Of a stretch of DNA of 64,000 bases, positions 23,001-31,134 are shown piece after piece (position 1 is the stretch's first letter; every line of letters starts with the position of its first letter). The stretch spans positions 1 through 64,000 of the forward strand of contig JAGLOF010000011.1 of assembly GCA_023139105.1 (NCBI GenBank), given 5' to 3'. The notes under the pieces were generated by a model. It was not told the DNA's origin. It searched no databases and was given only the letters and a program-made list of their open reading frames with translations. The position numbers and the translations under genes are program-made. Source of the DNA: a bacterium. Lineage in GTDB: Bacteria > Zhuqueibacterota > QNDG01 > JAGLOF01.

Positions 23001-23041
23001 CTTCGACGACATTGTCGAACAGCCCGTCAAAATAGTCGAAG
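23001..23041. promoter_or_regulatory. TCGAC-N6-GTCGA dyad plus half-site upstream of the polyferredoxin operon
   Basis: TTCGACGACATTGTCGAA (23002-23019) is a perfect 6-bp-arm dyad. A second, half-degenerate site (CCGTC-N6-GTCGA) follows with its centre about 21 bp away. The pair lies about 97 and 118 bases upstream of the sigma-54-like -24 element, a typical activator distance. Confidence 0.55.
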
Positions 23042-23100
23042 CTGTTTTTTCTTAAATCGAATCGACATAAATAGAAATGCAAATCATAATCCACAATTTT

Positions 23101-23227
23101 ATTTCGATGATAATAGAAATAAAATTAACATTGGCCATTTCATTGAATATATTTATTTCGATCATAATAGAAATAAATTGACACTGGCCATTTCATTGAT
23201 TATATTTATTTCGATTACTGTCGAATT
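23101..23227 (+). promoter_or_regulatory. Tandemly duplicated promoter/operator module of the ArsR-type regulator gene
   Basis: Three copies of a dyad (ATTTCGATGATAATAGAAAT, the same with C for G, and a weaker third) start at 23101, 23155 and 23208, a period of 53-54 bp. Between them lie two promoters with 17-bp spacers: TTAACA/TATATT (23125 and 23148) and TTGACA/TATATT (23178 and 23201). The second is a near-consensus sigma-70 promoter whose start would fall inside the third dyad. The regulator ATG is at 23246, so autorepression by the encoded HTH protein is likely. Confidence 0.72.
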
Positions 23228-23245
23228 AAAATAGAGCGTACACAC

Positions 23246-24220
23246 ATGAAACATAACCTCAGGCTCAACCTGCTGAAAGCCATAGCCGACCCCTCTCGCC
23301 TCCGGCTTTTGGATGCACTTCTTAAAGGACCACAATGCCTGGAAGAGCTTACCCAACGTCTGGCACTGGCTCCTTCCACTGTCTCCTTCCACCTGAAAAA
23401 ATTGGAACACGCCAAACTGGTTAACAAGCTTCGAGATCAATATTATACTGTCTATACTCTAAATGTAGACAAGCTCAACATACGGCTCCGTGACTTGGTG
23501 GAAACACCTGAAGAAGAACATAATGTACAGGACCAACGCCTGGAACAACGGCGCGTTCAGGTATTGAAAACTTTTTTTGAGGGGAATCTACTAAAACAGT
23601 TGCCAGTACAAAAAAAGAAACAACGCATTGTACTGGATATATTTGCAGCCGATTTTAAAACCAAGAAAGATTATTCCGAAAACGAAGTCAACCGGATCAT
23701 TCAGGAACGTTTTAACGATTATGTCCTCATCCGTCGATTATTAGTGGACCAGGGCGACATGGATCACAATCAGGGTTTTTACCGCCGCTCAGGGCAAAAG
23801 GCACAACCGGATATATCCTTACCTAAAACAAACATTGAGACCGAGATAAAAAACGACGAAAAGAAAAAACATAAAACTGCATGGCAGCCATATGAAATAC
23901 GGAAGAAAGAAGCAGGCATCTGGAAGATCACATGTTTGGCAAATGGAAAGTTTCTCCTTGGCAGCAACCTGGATATAAATGGTCCCTTTAGCCGGCACCG
24001 CGCCATGCAATCAATTGAAAACCACCCTATAAAAGCCATTCAGCATGACTGGAATCAATTTGGTAAAGAGGGTTTTAACTTTGAGGTACTTGAAACTATT
24101 TCTAAAAAAGCTGAAGCCTCCTTTAATCAGACCCACCAACTAAAAACCTTAAAACAAAAATGGATAGATAAAATGATGCCCTTAAAAGGCCAATGGTACA
24201 ATGAAGGCGAACCATTTTAA
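23246..24220 (+). CDS. ArsR-type HTH / DUF2087 / GIY-YIG-like fusion regulator
   Basis: The 324-residue protein has three parts. Residues 1-75 are an ArsR-type winged helix (LNLLKAIADPSRLRLLDALL, APSTVSFHLKKLEHAKLV). Residues about 103-182 match DUF2087 (IVLDIFAADFKTKKDYSENE, VLIRRLLVDQGDMDHNQGFYRR). Residues about 223-318 read as a GIY-YIG domain (AGIWKITCLANGKFLLGSNL, NQFGKEGFNFEVLETI, KWIDKM, WYNEGEP). The GIY tyrosine is Trp, the YIG tyrosine is Leu and the usual catalytic Glu is not apparent, so nuclease activity is probably lost. No metal-binding cysteine set is seen. It is divergent from the polyferredoxin operon and has its own repeated operators, so it probably regulates itself and perhaps the operon. 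Confidence 0.88.
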   Translation: MKHNLRLNLLKAIADPSRLRLLDALLKGPQCLEELTQRLALAPSTVSFHLKKLEHAKLVNKLRDQYYTVYTLNVDKLNIRLRDLVETPEEEHNVQDQRLEQRRVQVLKTFFEGNLLKQLPVQKKKQRIVLDIFAADFKTKKDYSENEVNRIIQERFNDYVLIRRLLVDQGDMDHNQGFYRRSGQKAQPDISLPKTNIETEIKNDEKKKHKTAWQPYEIRKKEAGIWKITCLANGKFLLGSNLDINGPFSRHRAMQSIENHPIKAIQHDWNQFGKEGFNFEVLETISKKAEASFNQTHQLKTLKQKWIDKMMPLKGQWYNEGEPF

Positions 24221-24428
24221 AGCAACTTTACTGCCACGGGTATACACCAAACTCTTCTTATCAATACTCAAACAGAACAACTATTTTCCTTGTCTCTTTA
24301 GTAATCATCCAGTATCCACACCAATTAAAAAAATTTTATCTGATTTTCAGAAAAATGTCAGGGTAATTACTTTTACACACGTATCCTTTATCGAAATATC
24401 CAATAAATGCAAATACGGGAGAACTGTT

Positions 24429-25742
24429 TTGAAATTCAAATTATACTTCTTATTTATCATTGTGGCTTTAATAGCAGCTTGCGATCCGTCTTCGGGTATC
24501 AATGTAAAACCACAACCTGTTTCAGTCTCATTAGAAATCTTTTCTGGCAATAACCAATCCGGCAATGCCGGAGAGCTACTGCCAGCTCCTGTTGTCATCA
24601 GTGTCATTGATGCCAACCATGAAACAATAGCAAATTGTCAAATCACACTTCGCATTATAGAAGGGACCGGTGTTCTGAGCGACACACTCATTTCAACTGA
24701 TTCCCAGGGAAACATATCTGTAGAATGGCAGATTGGGTCAAATTACAATAGTATTGAAGCATTATCTCTATCAGAAGATTATCCGGCTCAGCCATCGTAT
24801 ATTTATGCTTCCAGTCAGAATCCCACAGGCATCAGCCAGATTAGAACCTTGAACAGCTTGGCACTAGTGGATGGATTATACACCTTATCATTGTATGGTG
24901 ATTTCACTGAACACTGGAATCAACGAAACAATTTGATTGTCAGCACCTGGGGAACGGCCGGTACTCAAGGCCACCTTTCACCCCACAATTGTAGTCTTTT
25001 CACAGCCTTTGGTACAACAGAGTCATCCATTTACGGAAGAAACACTGACAGCCCTGAATCACATATCTTGGTAAGTCGATACACTCCGCCCAGAGGTTAT
25101 ACTTCTATTTCTTTTTCACGCATCTTTGAAGTTGGTTATGATTATTTTGAAGATCTGGCAGCCCTGCCACTAAATCAAAGAAGAGGCCTTTTTAATATGG
25201 CTCAATCTATGATAGATGGTATGAATGAAAAAGGTGTGACTATTGCCGTGGCCGATATAACACGATCAGCCTATAATCCTGACAGTAGTAAAGAAACAAT
25301 ATTTTCTCTCTATCTCATGCGTAAAGTTTTGGATAATGCCGGAAATCTTCAGGAAGCCATTGACATAATAAAGGCATGCAATCCCTGGGATGGAAGCATG
25401 AACGTATTCCACAGCCAATTCCTGATTGCTGATCCTGACAGCTCAGTTCATATGAAATGTGTAAACGGATCTTTTGTTTTTGAGCACAATACAGTGGCAT
25501 ATCAAACTGCCGGCCACAGGCATACCGAAACATTTTCATTACTTAAGAACTACAATGGGAATATTCAATGGGATAGAGGGATGGATATTCTGGAACATGT
25601 ATCAGTAGATCCGACATCCTCCCAATATCCATATCCTACCATATACTCCAACATTTTTGACATGAAAGCAGCAAAAGTGTACACTGTGTTAAATAGAAAT
25701 TATTCACAGACTATTGAATTTGATCTTCATAATGAATTCTAA
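24429..25742 (+). CDS. Lipoprotein with Ig-like domain and Ntn-type C-N hydrolase (C45/C59-like) domain
   Basis: I place the start at TTG 24429, seven bases after GGAG. It opens directly into a lipoprotein signal (LKFKLYFLFIIVALIAAC); the longer ORF from 24201 adds 76 residues overlapping the previous gene and is unlikely. A Big_1-like Ig domain follows (VSLEIFSGNNQSG.., TLRIIEGTGVLSDTLI). Then comes an acyltransferase/choloylglycine-hydrolase-type Ntn fold: HNCSLFTAFGTTESSIYGRN, where Cys is the expected nucleophile, GMNEKGVTIAVAD, EAIDIIKACNPWDGSMNVFHSQFLIADPD. These enzymes cleave or form linear amides such as acyl-amino acids. Activation normally exposes the Cys by self-cleavage. Substrate unknown. 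Confidence 0.75.
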   Translation: MKFKLYFLFIIVALIAACDPSSGINVKPQPVSVSLEIFSGNNQSGNAGELLPAPVVISVIDANHETIANCQITLRIIEGTGVLSDTLISTDSQGNISVEWQIGSNYNSIEALSLSEDYPAQPSYIYASSQNPTGISQIRTLNSLALVDGLYTLSLYGDFTEHWNQRNNLIVSTWGTAGTQGHLSPHNCSLFTAFGTTESSIYGRNTDSPESHILVSRYTPPRGYTSISFSRIFEVGYDYFEDLAALPLNQRRGLFNMAQSMIDGMNEKGVTIAVADITRSAYNPDSSKETIFSLYLMRKVLDNAGNLQEAIDIIKACNPWDGSMNVFHSQFLIADPDSSVHMKCVNGSFVFEHNTVAYQTAGHRHTETFSLLKNYNGNIQWDRGMDILEHVSVDPTSSQYPYPTIYSNIFDMKAAKVYTVLNRNYSQTIEFDLHNEF

Positions 25743-25760
25743 ATCTCCCATTTTACCCTC

Positions 25761-25790
25761 GTCCCCCCGCAGCTTTCAACGCGGGGGGAC
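25761..25790 (+). terminator. Strong GC hairpin after the Ntn-hydrolase gene
   Basis: GTCCCCCCGC and GCGGGGGGAC form a perfect 10-bp stem with a 10-base loop, 18 bases after the stop. The following bases are only moderately T-rich (ACACCCGTTTTCC). Confidence 0.65.
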
Positions 25791-25828
25791 ACCCGTTTTC
25801 CAAAAATATAAATCTGAATCTTTACCAA

Positions 25829-25858
25829 CAAAAACAGGCGACCATTACCATCGCCTGT
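25829..25858 (-). terminator. Rho-independent terminator of the M28 peptidase gene
   Basis: On the minus strand ACAGGCGA pairs with TCGCCTGT around a 9-base loop and is followed by TTTTTGTTGG, 18 bases after the stop at 25877. Confidence 0.8.
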
Positions 25859-25876
25859 AAATAAAATCTTCTCATA

Positions 25877-28168
25877 TTACTGCAGCATTAATGTGTCCCG
25901 GCTGACAACCGTGGTTCTGAAGCGTACCGAAGCGGATTCCGATTTCACTTCCAGCTCCAGCGGCAACTCTGCATAGACAGCAGAGACAGTTCTAATTAAC
26001 CGCGATCCACCTGGAATTGAAAGCCGAAGATCTATATTTAACATTTCCGGCGGTTCCACTTCCCATGTAATATTTACCCGGCCATCATTGAGGTTATACT
26101 GCAAGTCTGTATCCACTGAAACAATTCCCAAAGTATCAGTCTTCAATGACATTACAACACGATGCCAGGAGCGATCAGACTGAATGCACCAGTTACATTG
26201 CACATCAAGAGTATCATTGAGTGAGCTTTGCATAACCTGCTCCCCAGTCACTTCAAACCATGCTGCTTCAAAATCATGAGAGAGAGTATCAACAAAAATC
26301 TTGCCTGCATAAGACCGCTCAAGATCATCGAACTTTACAGTCACACCATCTAATTTATCATTACCCTCAATCAATAGAGAGCCTTTTTGTGTATTAACAT
26401 CATAACGGGCATTGATATGCACATCTGATCGCCAAAGATCATTCCGTGTTGGTAGGCTGTAAAGTAAAGCACCATACCCGACGGTCAATATCAAAATGCC
26501 CATGCCCCACAATGGTTTTCTAATCACTTTCAGGCCCAGCTTAACATCTTTGACAGCTACTACACAATAGGCAAATCCATAAATAAATGGAATAGTCCAG
26601 ACCAAAAGCAGTAAAAATAATCCTGCTTCGGTAAAGAATCCTGTACTGCCGCTGTTAAAATCAAATCCTAAGTGTGACATCATGCGTACTGTAAAGGGCA
26701 AGGCCTCAGCGAAAAGCAGCCTGAACATTGGCAATGGGCTCAAAGCAACTAACAAAAATTTAATCCACGAAGGATGTATCAAGACAGCCAATGCCATACA
26801 AATTAACGCTAAGGCCGGGTAAGCGGCGAGACGCGTACCGGCAAGAACGAATAATAAAGTAAAGATAAAAAGCAGAACGAGGCTTCTCTTTACATAGACA
26901 TAGGCATCAGGGCTGAAACGCCAGCGGCGTGTTATCTGTAGTGCCAGCCATATCCCCAGGGCCAGGCAGAATACAGCAAACCACAAATACGGAGTCAAAT
27001 GAACCAGCCAGGGATAACGCATTGACGTCACCAGCTGCATCAGCCAATCTCCTGCCCTGACAGCAAACACAAGGATAATTGCCATGCTGAACAGCTTCCA
27101 GCCGGAAAATCTTACTCTGTCTTTTTTTTCAATGACGAACCGATATCTACGGCTCATCCAGAAAGCAATTCCCCCAATCAGCAGTGATAATATAAAAAGG
27201 ACACCCGGAACCCAAAGTGGAATAAACACTAATACACCCAGTACCATCCATAAAATGTATGGAGAGTTTTTAGAAGCAGGTATACCATTTTTCTGATATT
27301 TCAAAAGTAATCCATCCACTAGTTTCGCGCAATGCTCCAGCATAGGTTTGTACACATATTCGGCACGGTCCTGAGGTGTATGTATAGGAAAGTTATTTAT
27401 GCCTACTGTAAAATCAATAGCCGGAATATGATGCTTGAGGAATGGTATATGGTCTGAACCGGCTCCATCACCCAGGTTATTCAATGTTGAAAAATGTGTT
27501 GGATAACGAAGTCTATTCATACCCAGGTGCTTATCCAGTTCAAATGAATCACGCAAGAGCCATGCCGGAGCCATGCTGCTGTCTGTTTCCATGATGATAA
27601 ATATGTCGTCATCGGCTCCAGTCATATCAATGGAGATCATAAGTGCCACATCATCAATTTGCTGATAATTACGAACGAAATGCCAGGACCCCAGCAGTCC
27701 TCGTTCCTCACCGCCAAAAGCACAGAATACCATGGTGTAATGCCTGGGCCTTTTCTGCCATACACGAGCCAACTCAAGTACAGTGGCCGGACCGGATGCA
27801 TTATCATTGGCTCCAGGAACTTCCCGCGAATCCGAGTCAATATGGCCGCCAATGACAATCGTCGAATCAGTAACACCCCGGAATATGCCAATGGCCACAC
27901 CACTTTGTGTATTTATCGAACTTCCTGCATCAGCAATCCGGTCAAAACACATCACATAACTTGTGTCCGCGCCGTATTGCGCCAATCTGTCAGCCGACCA
28001 CTTCAGAGCCTGCCGCTCTGCCCTGGAACCCATTGGCCTGGGTCCGATAGTCTCACTTAAATGGACAATATGTGAATAAATTGAGTCGACATTCACTGTT
28101 GAAGTCTGCGCAACAACTAACATTGGTAAAAGCAGCAACAGAAATACAATAATTTTTTTTACAATCAA
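25877..28168 (-). CDS. M28-family metallopeptidase with C-terminal multi-TM domain (ERMP1/Fxna-like)
   Basis: A signal sequence (IVFLLLLLPMLVVAQ) precedes an M28 zinc aminopeptidase domain (about 30-300). Its ligands and catalytic residues are visible in GGHIDSDSREVPGANDNASG, FGGEERGLLGSW, ISIDMTGADD and GAGSDHIPFLKHHIPAIDFT. About nine membrane helices follow (about 310-590), then a soluble C-terminal domain. This layout is like eukaryotic ERMP1 and the M28/membrane proteins of some bacteria. The track starts at 28195, but AAGGAG is six bases before TTG 28168 (LIVKKIIV), which I prefer. The preceding membrane-protein gene ends 11 bases upstream, so the two are co-transcribed. The enzyme probably trims peptides outside the inner membrane. 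Confidence 0.88.
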   Translation of the reverse strand: MIVKKIIVFLLLLLPMLVVAQTSTVNVDSIYSHIVHLSETIGPRPMGSRAERQALKWSADRLAQYGADTSYVMCFDRIADAGSSINTQSGVAIGIFRGVTDSTIVIGGHIDSDSREVPGANDNASGPATVLELARVWQKRPRHYTMVFCAFGGEERGLLGSWHFVRNYQQIDDVALMISIDMTGADDDIFIIMETDSSMAPAWLLRDSFELDKHLGMNRLRYPTHFSTLNNLGDGAGSDHIPFLKHHIPAIDFTVGINNFPIHTPQDRAEYVYKPMLEHCAKLVDGLLLKYQKNGIPASKNSPYILWMVLGVLVFIPLWVPGVLFILSLLIGGIAFWMSRRYRFVIEKKDRVRFSGWKLFSMAIILVFAVRAGDWLMQLVTSMRYPWLVHLTPYLWFAVFCLALGIWLALQITRRWRFSPDAYVYVKRSLVLLFIFTLLFVLAGTRLAAYPALALICMALAVLIHPSWIKFLLVALSPLPMFRLLFAEALPFTVRMMSHLGFDFNSGSTGFFTEAGLFLLLLVWTIPFIYGFAYCVVAVKDVKLGLKVIRKPLWGMGILILTVGYGALLYSLPTRNDLWRSDVHINARYDVNTQKGSLLIEGNDKLDGVTVKFDDLERSYAGKIFVDTLSHDFEAAWFEVTGEQVMQSSLNDTLDVQCNWCIQSDRSWHRVVMSLKTDTLGIVSVDTDLQYNLNDGRVNITWEVEPPEMLNIDLRLSIPGGSRLIRTVSAVYAELPLELEVKSESASVRFRTTVVSRDTLMLQ

Positions 28169-28179
28169 CGAATTCTCCT

Positions 28180-28875
28180 TTATAACGAACGACAATTATC
28201 AATCGAATAAGAGTTCTTCTCCAATGCGACCAGACGAACAATAAAGCCGGCAAATATCAATGCAAAATGGCACATGATTGATGGCATGCCGCCCTGGGCC
28301 GCAGGAAGAAATGTCACTATAATTGAGGACGGTGCTACAAAGGCCAGTGTACCCCAAAAAATATATCTTAGCATACGGCGATGATAAGGATTGACACTGG
28401 ATCTCATACCCCATGCGGACACACCAATCATACCCAGCAAACCGAGCTGGTAATAAATGCAATACAGCAAATATTGCGGCATCAAATTCTGATACTTTGC
28501 AAAAACCACAGAACAGACAGAAATAGATACAAATTGACTGTCAATCACTATCCACAGTACAATGATTGAGGCCGCACATATCATCCCCCATGCAAATCTG
28601 ATCACAGCCTTAGAACGAGGTGTTAACAATTTAGCAATCAACAATAATCCTAAAGGAGGAAGCCAGGTAATATCTACAAAAGCCAGTTTTGAGATAATGA
28701 CACTTCCGCCACCGGAGCCACATGCAAGAACCTCCATTATCTGATATCCTGCCAGCAAAAACAACAAAGCACTGCTGATCCGAATAATTGATTTTCTTCC
28801 AGTACCAGCCAGTGCCCAGATTCCGGCAACAATTTCAAGCATCGCTGTCAAAATTGATAAATATGGTGAGTACAT
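28180..28875 (-). CDS. Six- to seven-helix membrane protein of unknown function
   Basis: The 231-residue protein is almost wholly hydrophobic helices (ILTAMLEIVAGIWALAG, ISSALLFLLAGYQIMEVL, LPPLGLLLIAKLL, FAWGMICAASIIVLWIVI, YQLGLLGMIGVSAWG, YIFWGTLAFVAPSSIIVTFL, HFALIFAGFIVRLVAL), with short loops and no charged catalytic motif. It resembles the 7TM input modules of some sensors but has no output domain. The ATG at 28875 (or TTG at 28878) follows AGGTG. It is transcribed just ahead of the M28 peptidase gene and is probably a partner or insertion aid for it. Family not recognised. Confidence 0.55.
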   Translation of the reverse strand: MYSPYLSILTAMLEIVAGIWALAGTGRKSIIRISSALLFLLAGYQIMEVLACGSGGGSVIISKLAFVDITWLPPLGLLLIAKLLTPRSKAVIRFAWGMICAASIIVLWIVIDSQFVSISVCSVVFAKYQNLMPQYLLYCIYYQLGLLGMIGVSAWGMRSSVNPYHRRMLRYIFWGTLAFVAPSSIIVTFLPAAQGGMPSIMCHFALIFAGFIVRLVALEKNSYSIDNCRSL

Positions 28876-28968
28876 CAACAGTACACCTATGTCTTTCTAT
28901 TTAAAACCGGTTGGTCTAAAACGCCATGAGGATTAACAGAATACTCCACGGCTATAAAAAAATGCAGC

Positions 28969-29979
28969 CTAAGGATTCACAAACAGACTGAAATTAGCAT
29001 TAATACCAACAGAAGCAACAAATGGGCTGGCATCATTTTCGAATGTTGCCGTACTCAACATAGCATAAATCTTTGTATTGTCTATAACTGTCTTAAAAAC
29101 TCCTGCCGTTATCCCAAAACCCTCAACAGCACCTGAAGTTACCATTCCAATAGAGACTGCAATATCAGTTTTTATATCTTTCAACGTCACAGTGGACGTT
29201 GTATAGAAGAATTTAATATCCTCGTCGCCCGTCTTCATACTCTCAAAAGAAATGCCTACTTTAACATTTTTAAACTTACTTGTTGCGTAAATTCTAAGTG
29301 CATTTTTATCAACTCCAATTCCGGGAATTGGGGCCATAATGTCACCGTTCATTGCTGTCACAATCCCTATAGTACAATTATTTTTATTGTAGGATACCCC
29401 AAATATGTATGCATGATCATTATCATTAGAATCATCTACATATAATCCGCCTACCAATGTAATACCTTTTAAATCAGGAGATTTATATTGAAAGGAGTTG
29501 TCAGTAAAACCGTTGGTCCCACCGGACAATCCATAAGTAGCACCACCGGCACCATATATTCCACCGGCATTTATATGAGACAGATTGTAGAATGGATCCA
29601 TAGCAAAACCCGGAGCTTTATAGGCATTGGTCATTCGGCCTACAGAAACAGAACCAAATCCCCCTTTCAAACCACCATAAAAGAAACGCTGTTTAAAAGC
29701 ACGCCCATCACCGTCTCTGTCTGAAAAGGCTTGGGTCTGTATATGGAAGAAAGTTTTGATCTGCTCATTTCCCCATTCTCCTTTAATTCCGAAAAGGGAT
29801 ATATTGTCACGACCCTGAATACCATCAATTCCGGCACCAACACCATCCTCATTAATCATATTAAGCGAATAACGAAAACTACCATACATTGTTACATTTG
29901 GAGGATTGCCGGCAATACAAATCCCCTGTACGCTCAAAACAACTGCTGCTAAAATTAACAAATATGATTGGCGTTTCAT
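28969..29979 (-). CDS. Gram-negative-type porin
   Basis: The 336-residue protein has a signal peptide (LLILAAVVLSVQGICIAG) and a mature start VTMYGSFRYSLNMIN. RDNISLFGIKGEW and FYGGLKGGFGSVSVGRM follow. These are hallmarks of the Porin_4/OmpC-like 16-strand family (V-T-x-Y-G-x-x-R, S-R-x-G-x-K-G-E and F-V-G-L-x-G-x-F-G-x-x-x-x-G-R). AAAGGAGGG precedes the ATG. The NhaC-type transporter gene lies 59 bases upstream on the same strand, so the pair may bring a common small solute across both membranes. The C-terminus (ANFSLFVNP) lacks the usual final aromatic residue. Confidence 0.82.
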   Translation of the reverse strand: MKRQSYLLILAAVVLSVQGICIAGNPPNVTMYGSFRYSLNMINEDGVGAGIDGIQGRDNISLFGIKGEWGNEQIKTFFHIQTQAFSDRDGDGRAFKQRFFYGGLKGGFGSVSVGRMTNAYKAPGFAMDPFYNLSHINAGGIYGAGGATYGLSGGTNGFTDNSFQYKSPDLKGITLVGGLYVDDSNDNDHAYIFGVSYNKNNCTIGIVTAMNGDIMAPIPGIGVDKNALRIYATSKFKNVKVGISFESMKTGDEDIKFFYTTSTVTLKDIKTDIAVSIGMVTSGAVEGFGITAGVFKTVIDNTKIYAMLSTATFENDASPFVASVGINANFSLFVNP

Positions 29980-30038
29980 GTTACAGCCCTCCTTTTGATG
30001 AATATAATTATGATACTAAAGAATCTACATAATCATTT

Positions 30039-31064
30039 TTAACCTGTCAACCCAACAATTAAAAAACCCAATGCTGCCACAATGCCGGCAAAGAGAGCAT
30101 AGGGCAACTGAGTAACTACATGATCCATGTGGTCTGAGGCAGAAGCCATAGACGAGATCAATGTAGTATCAGAGATTGGTGAGCAATGATCACCAAATAC
30201 ACCACCCGAGACAATGGCAGCTACCACAGGTAACAAGTCCCCGCCCATCTGCTGCACAACAGGAATGCCGATAGGCACCATAATGCCCCATGTGCCCCAT
30301 GAAGTCCCGGTAGAAAAAGCAATGAAACCTGTAGTGATAAACAGAATCATCGGCAGTAATTTTGGAGATATCAACCTTTGAGCAATTGAGGCCACATATG
30401 TTCCCGTACCCATATCACGGCAGAGTTGACCAATGGCAAATGCAAACATCATCAGTATGGCTATTGGATAAAAATTATAGATCAGAGATTTAAAGTAGAT
30501 TGAAAAAGAAAATGGAATGCCCTGCATTGCCAGAAGTCCGGCCATGTAGGCCCCCCAGGCATTGACTGGAATCATAGCACAAATTGGTGCAGAAGTAGAA
30601 TCACAAAGATAGGCCAGTTTTTCTCTGGATATTTTAAGCCGATCAAACAAAGGCCGGCTCACTGTTCCTGTTACCAGCACACTGATACTGGATTCAATAG
30701 GAACGGCTATCCCTATAAATACGGCAAGGAACTGCGCACGTCTTCGGGATTGAATCAAAGATCTGGCAGATAACCAGTCAATAAATCCCTGCACACCTCC
30801 GCTATGCTGTGTGAAAGCAATCACCGCACCGATAGTTGCAGAAAAAAGAATGACACGTGTGTTCCCAGGATCCTGAAATACACGTATACAGAGATCAATA
30901 GTATCGGCCAAACCTTTTAAAGGATTACCACCGGCCAGAATAGTAGTACCTGTCCAAAGGCCGACGATCAGAGCCACATAGACTTGCCTGTAGATAATGG
31001 CAATTATAATAGCGACCAACGGTGGAATCACCGACAGCCAGGCGTGCAGTTCAAGGTTCAGCAT
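30039..31064 (-). CDS. NhaC-family Na+/H+ antiporter-like transporter, short form
   Basis: The inner-membrane transporter shows NhaC-family signatures: WLSVIPPLVAIIIAIIYRQV, RLKISREKLAYLCDSTSAPI, STGTSWGTWGIMVPIGIPV and GGVFGDHCSPISDTTLISSM. At 341 residues it is about 100 residues shorter than typical members. The missing part lies between the helix ending CRDMGTGT and the helix beginning RLISPKLLP. The conserved FFDDYAN-type stretch is replaced by AVPIESSISVLV. It may therefore transport an organic acid or amine rather than plain Na+/H+; related proteins include malate-lactate and amino-acid antiporters. GGAGAAG precedes the ATG. The porin gene follows on the same strand. Confidence 0.82.
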   Translation of the reverse strand: MLNLELHAWLSVIPPLVAIIIAIIYRQVYVALIVGLWTGTTILAGGNPLKGLADTIDLCIRVFQDPGNTRVILFSATIGAVIAFTQHSGGVQGFIDWLSARSLIQSRRRAQFLAVFIGIAVPIESSISVLVTGTVSRPLFDRLKISREKLAYLCDSTSAPICAMIPVNAWGAYMAGLLAMQGIPFSFSIYFKSLIYNFYPIAILMMFAFAIGQLCRDMGTGTYVASIAQRLISPKLLPMILFITTGFIAFSTGTSWGTWGIMVPIGIPVVQQMGGDLLPVVAAIVSGGVFGDHCSPISDTTLISSMASASDHMDHVVTQLPYALFAGIVAALGFLIVGLTG

Positions 31065-31085
31065 AACTTCTCCTTAAACATATTT

Positions 31086-31116
31086 GAAAGCCCCTCACCG
31101 AATGCAAGGGGCTTAA
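31086..31116 (-). terminator. Hairpin terminator after the sortilin-like gene
   Basis: AAGCCCCT and AGGGGCTT pair over 8 bp, 20 bases after the stop at 31135. The T-run on the minus strand is short (CTTTC), so strength is moderate. Confidence 0.6.
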
Positions 31117-31134
31117 AGTTTCAAACAGATTAAT

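Noticed and set aside
23101-23227. Short repeats with a regular 53-54 bp period that might be a CRISPR
   Set aside because: Only two to three units, the intervening sequence is also repeated, and promoter elements sit inside. It is a duplicated promoter/operator module, and no cas gene is present.
24201-24428. N-terminal extension of the Ntn-hydrolase ORF
   Set aside because: It overlaps the previous gene, lacks a ribosome site and would bury the lipoprotein signal; the TTG at 24429 is better.
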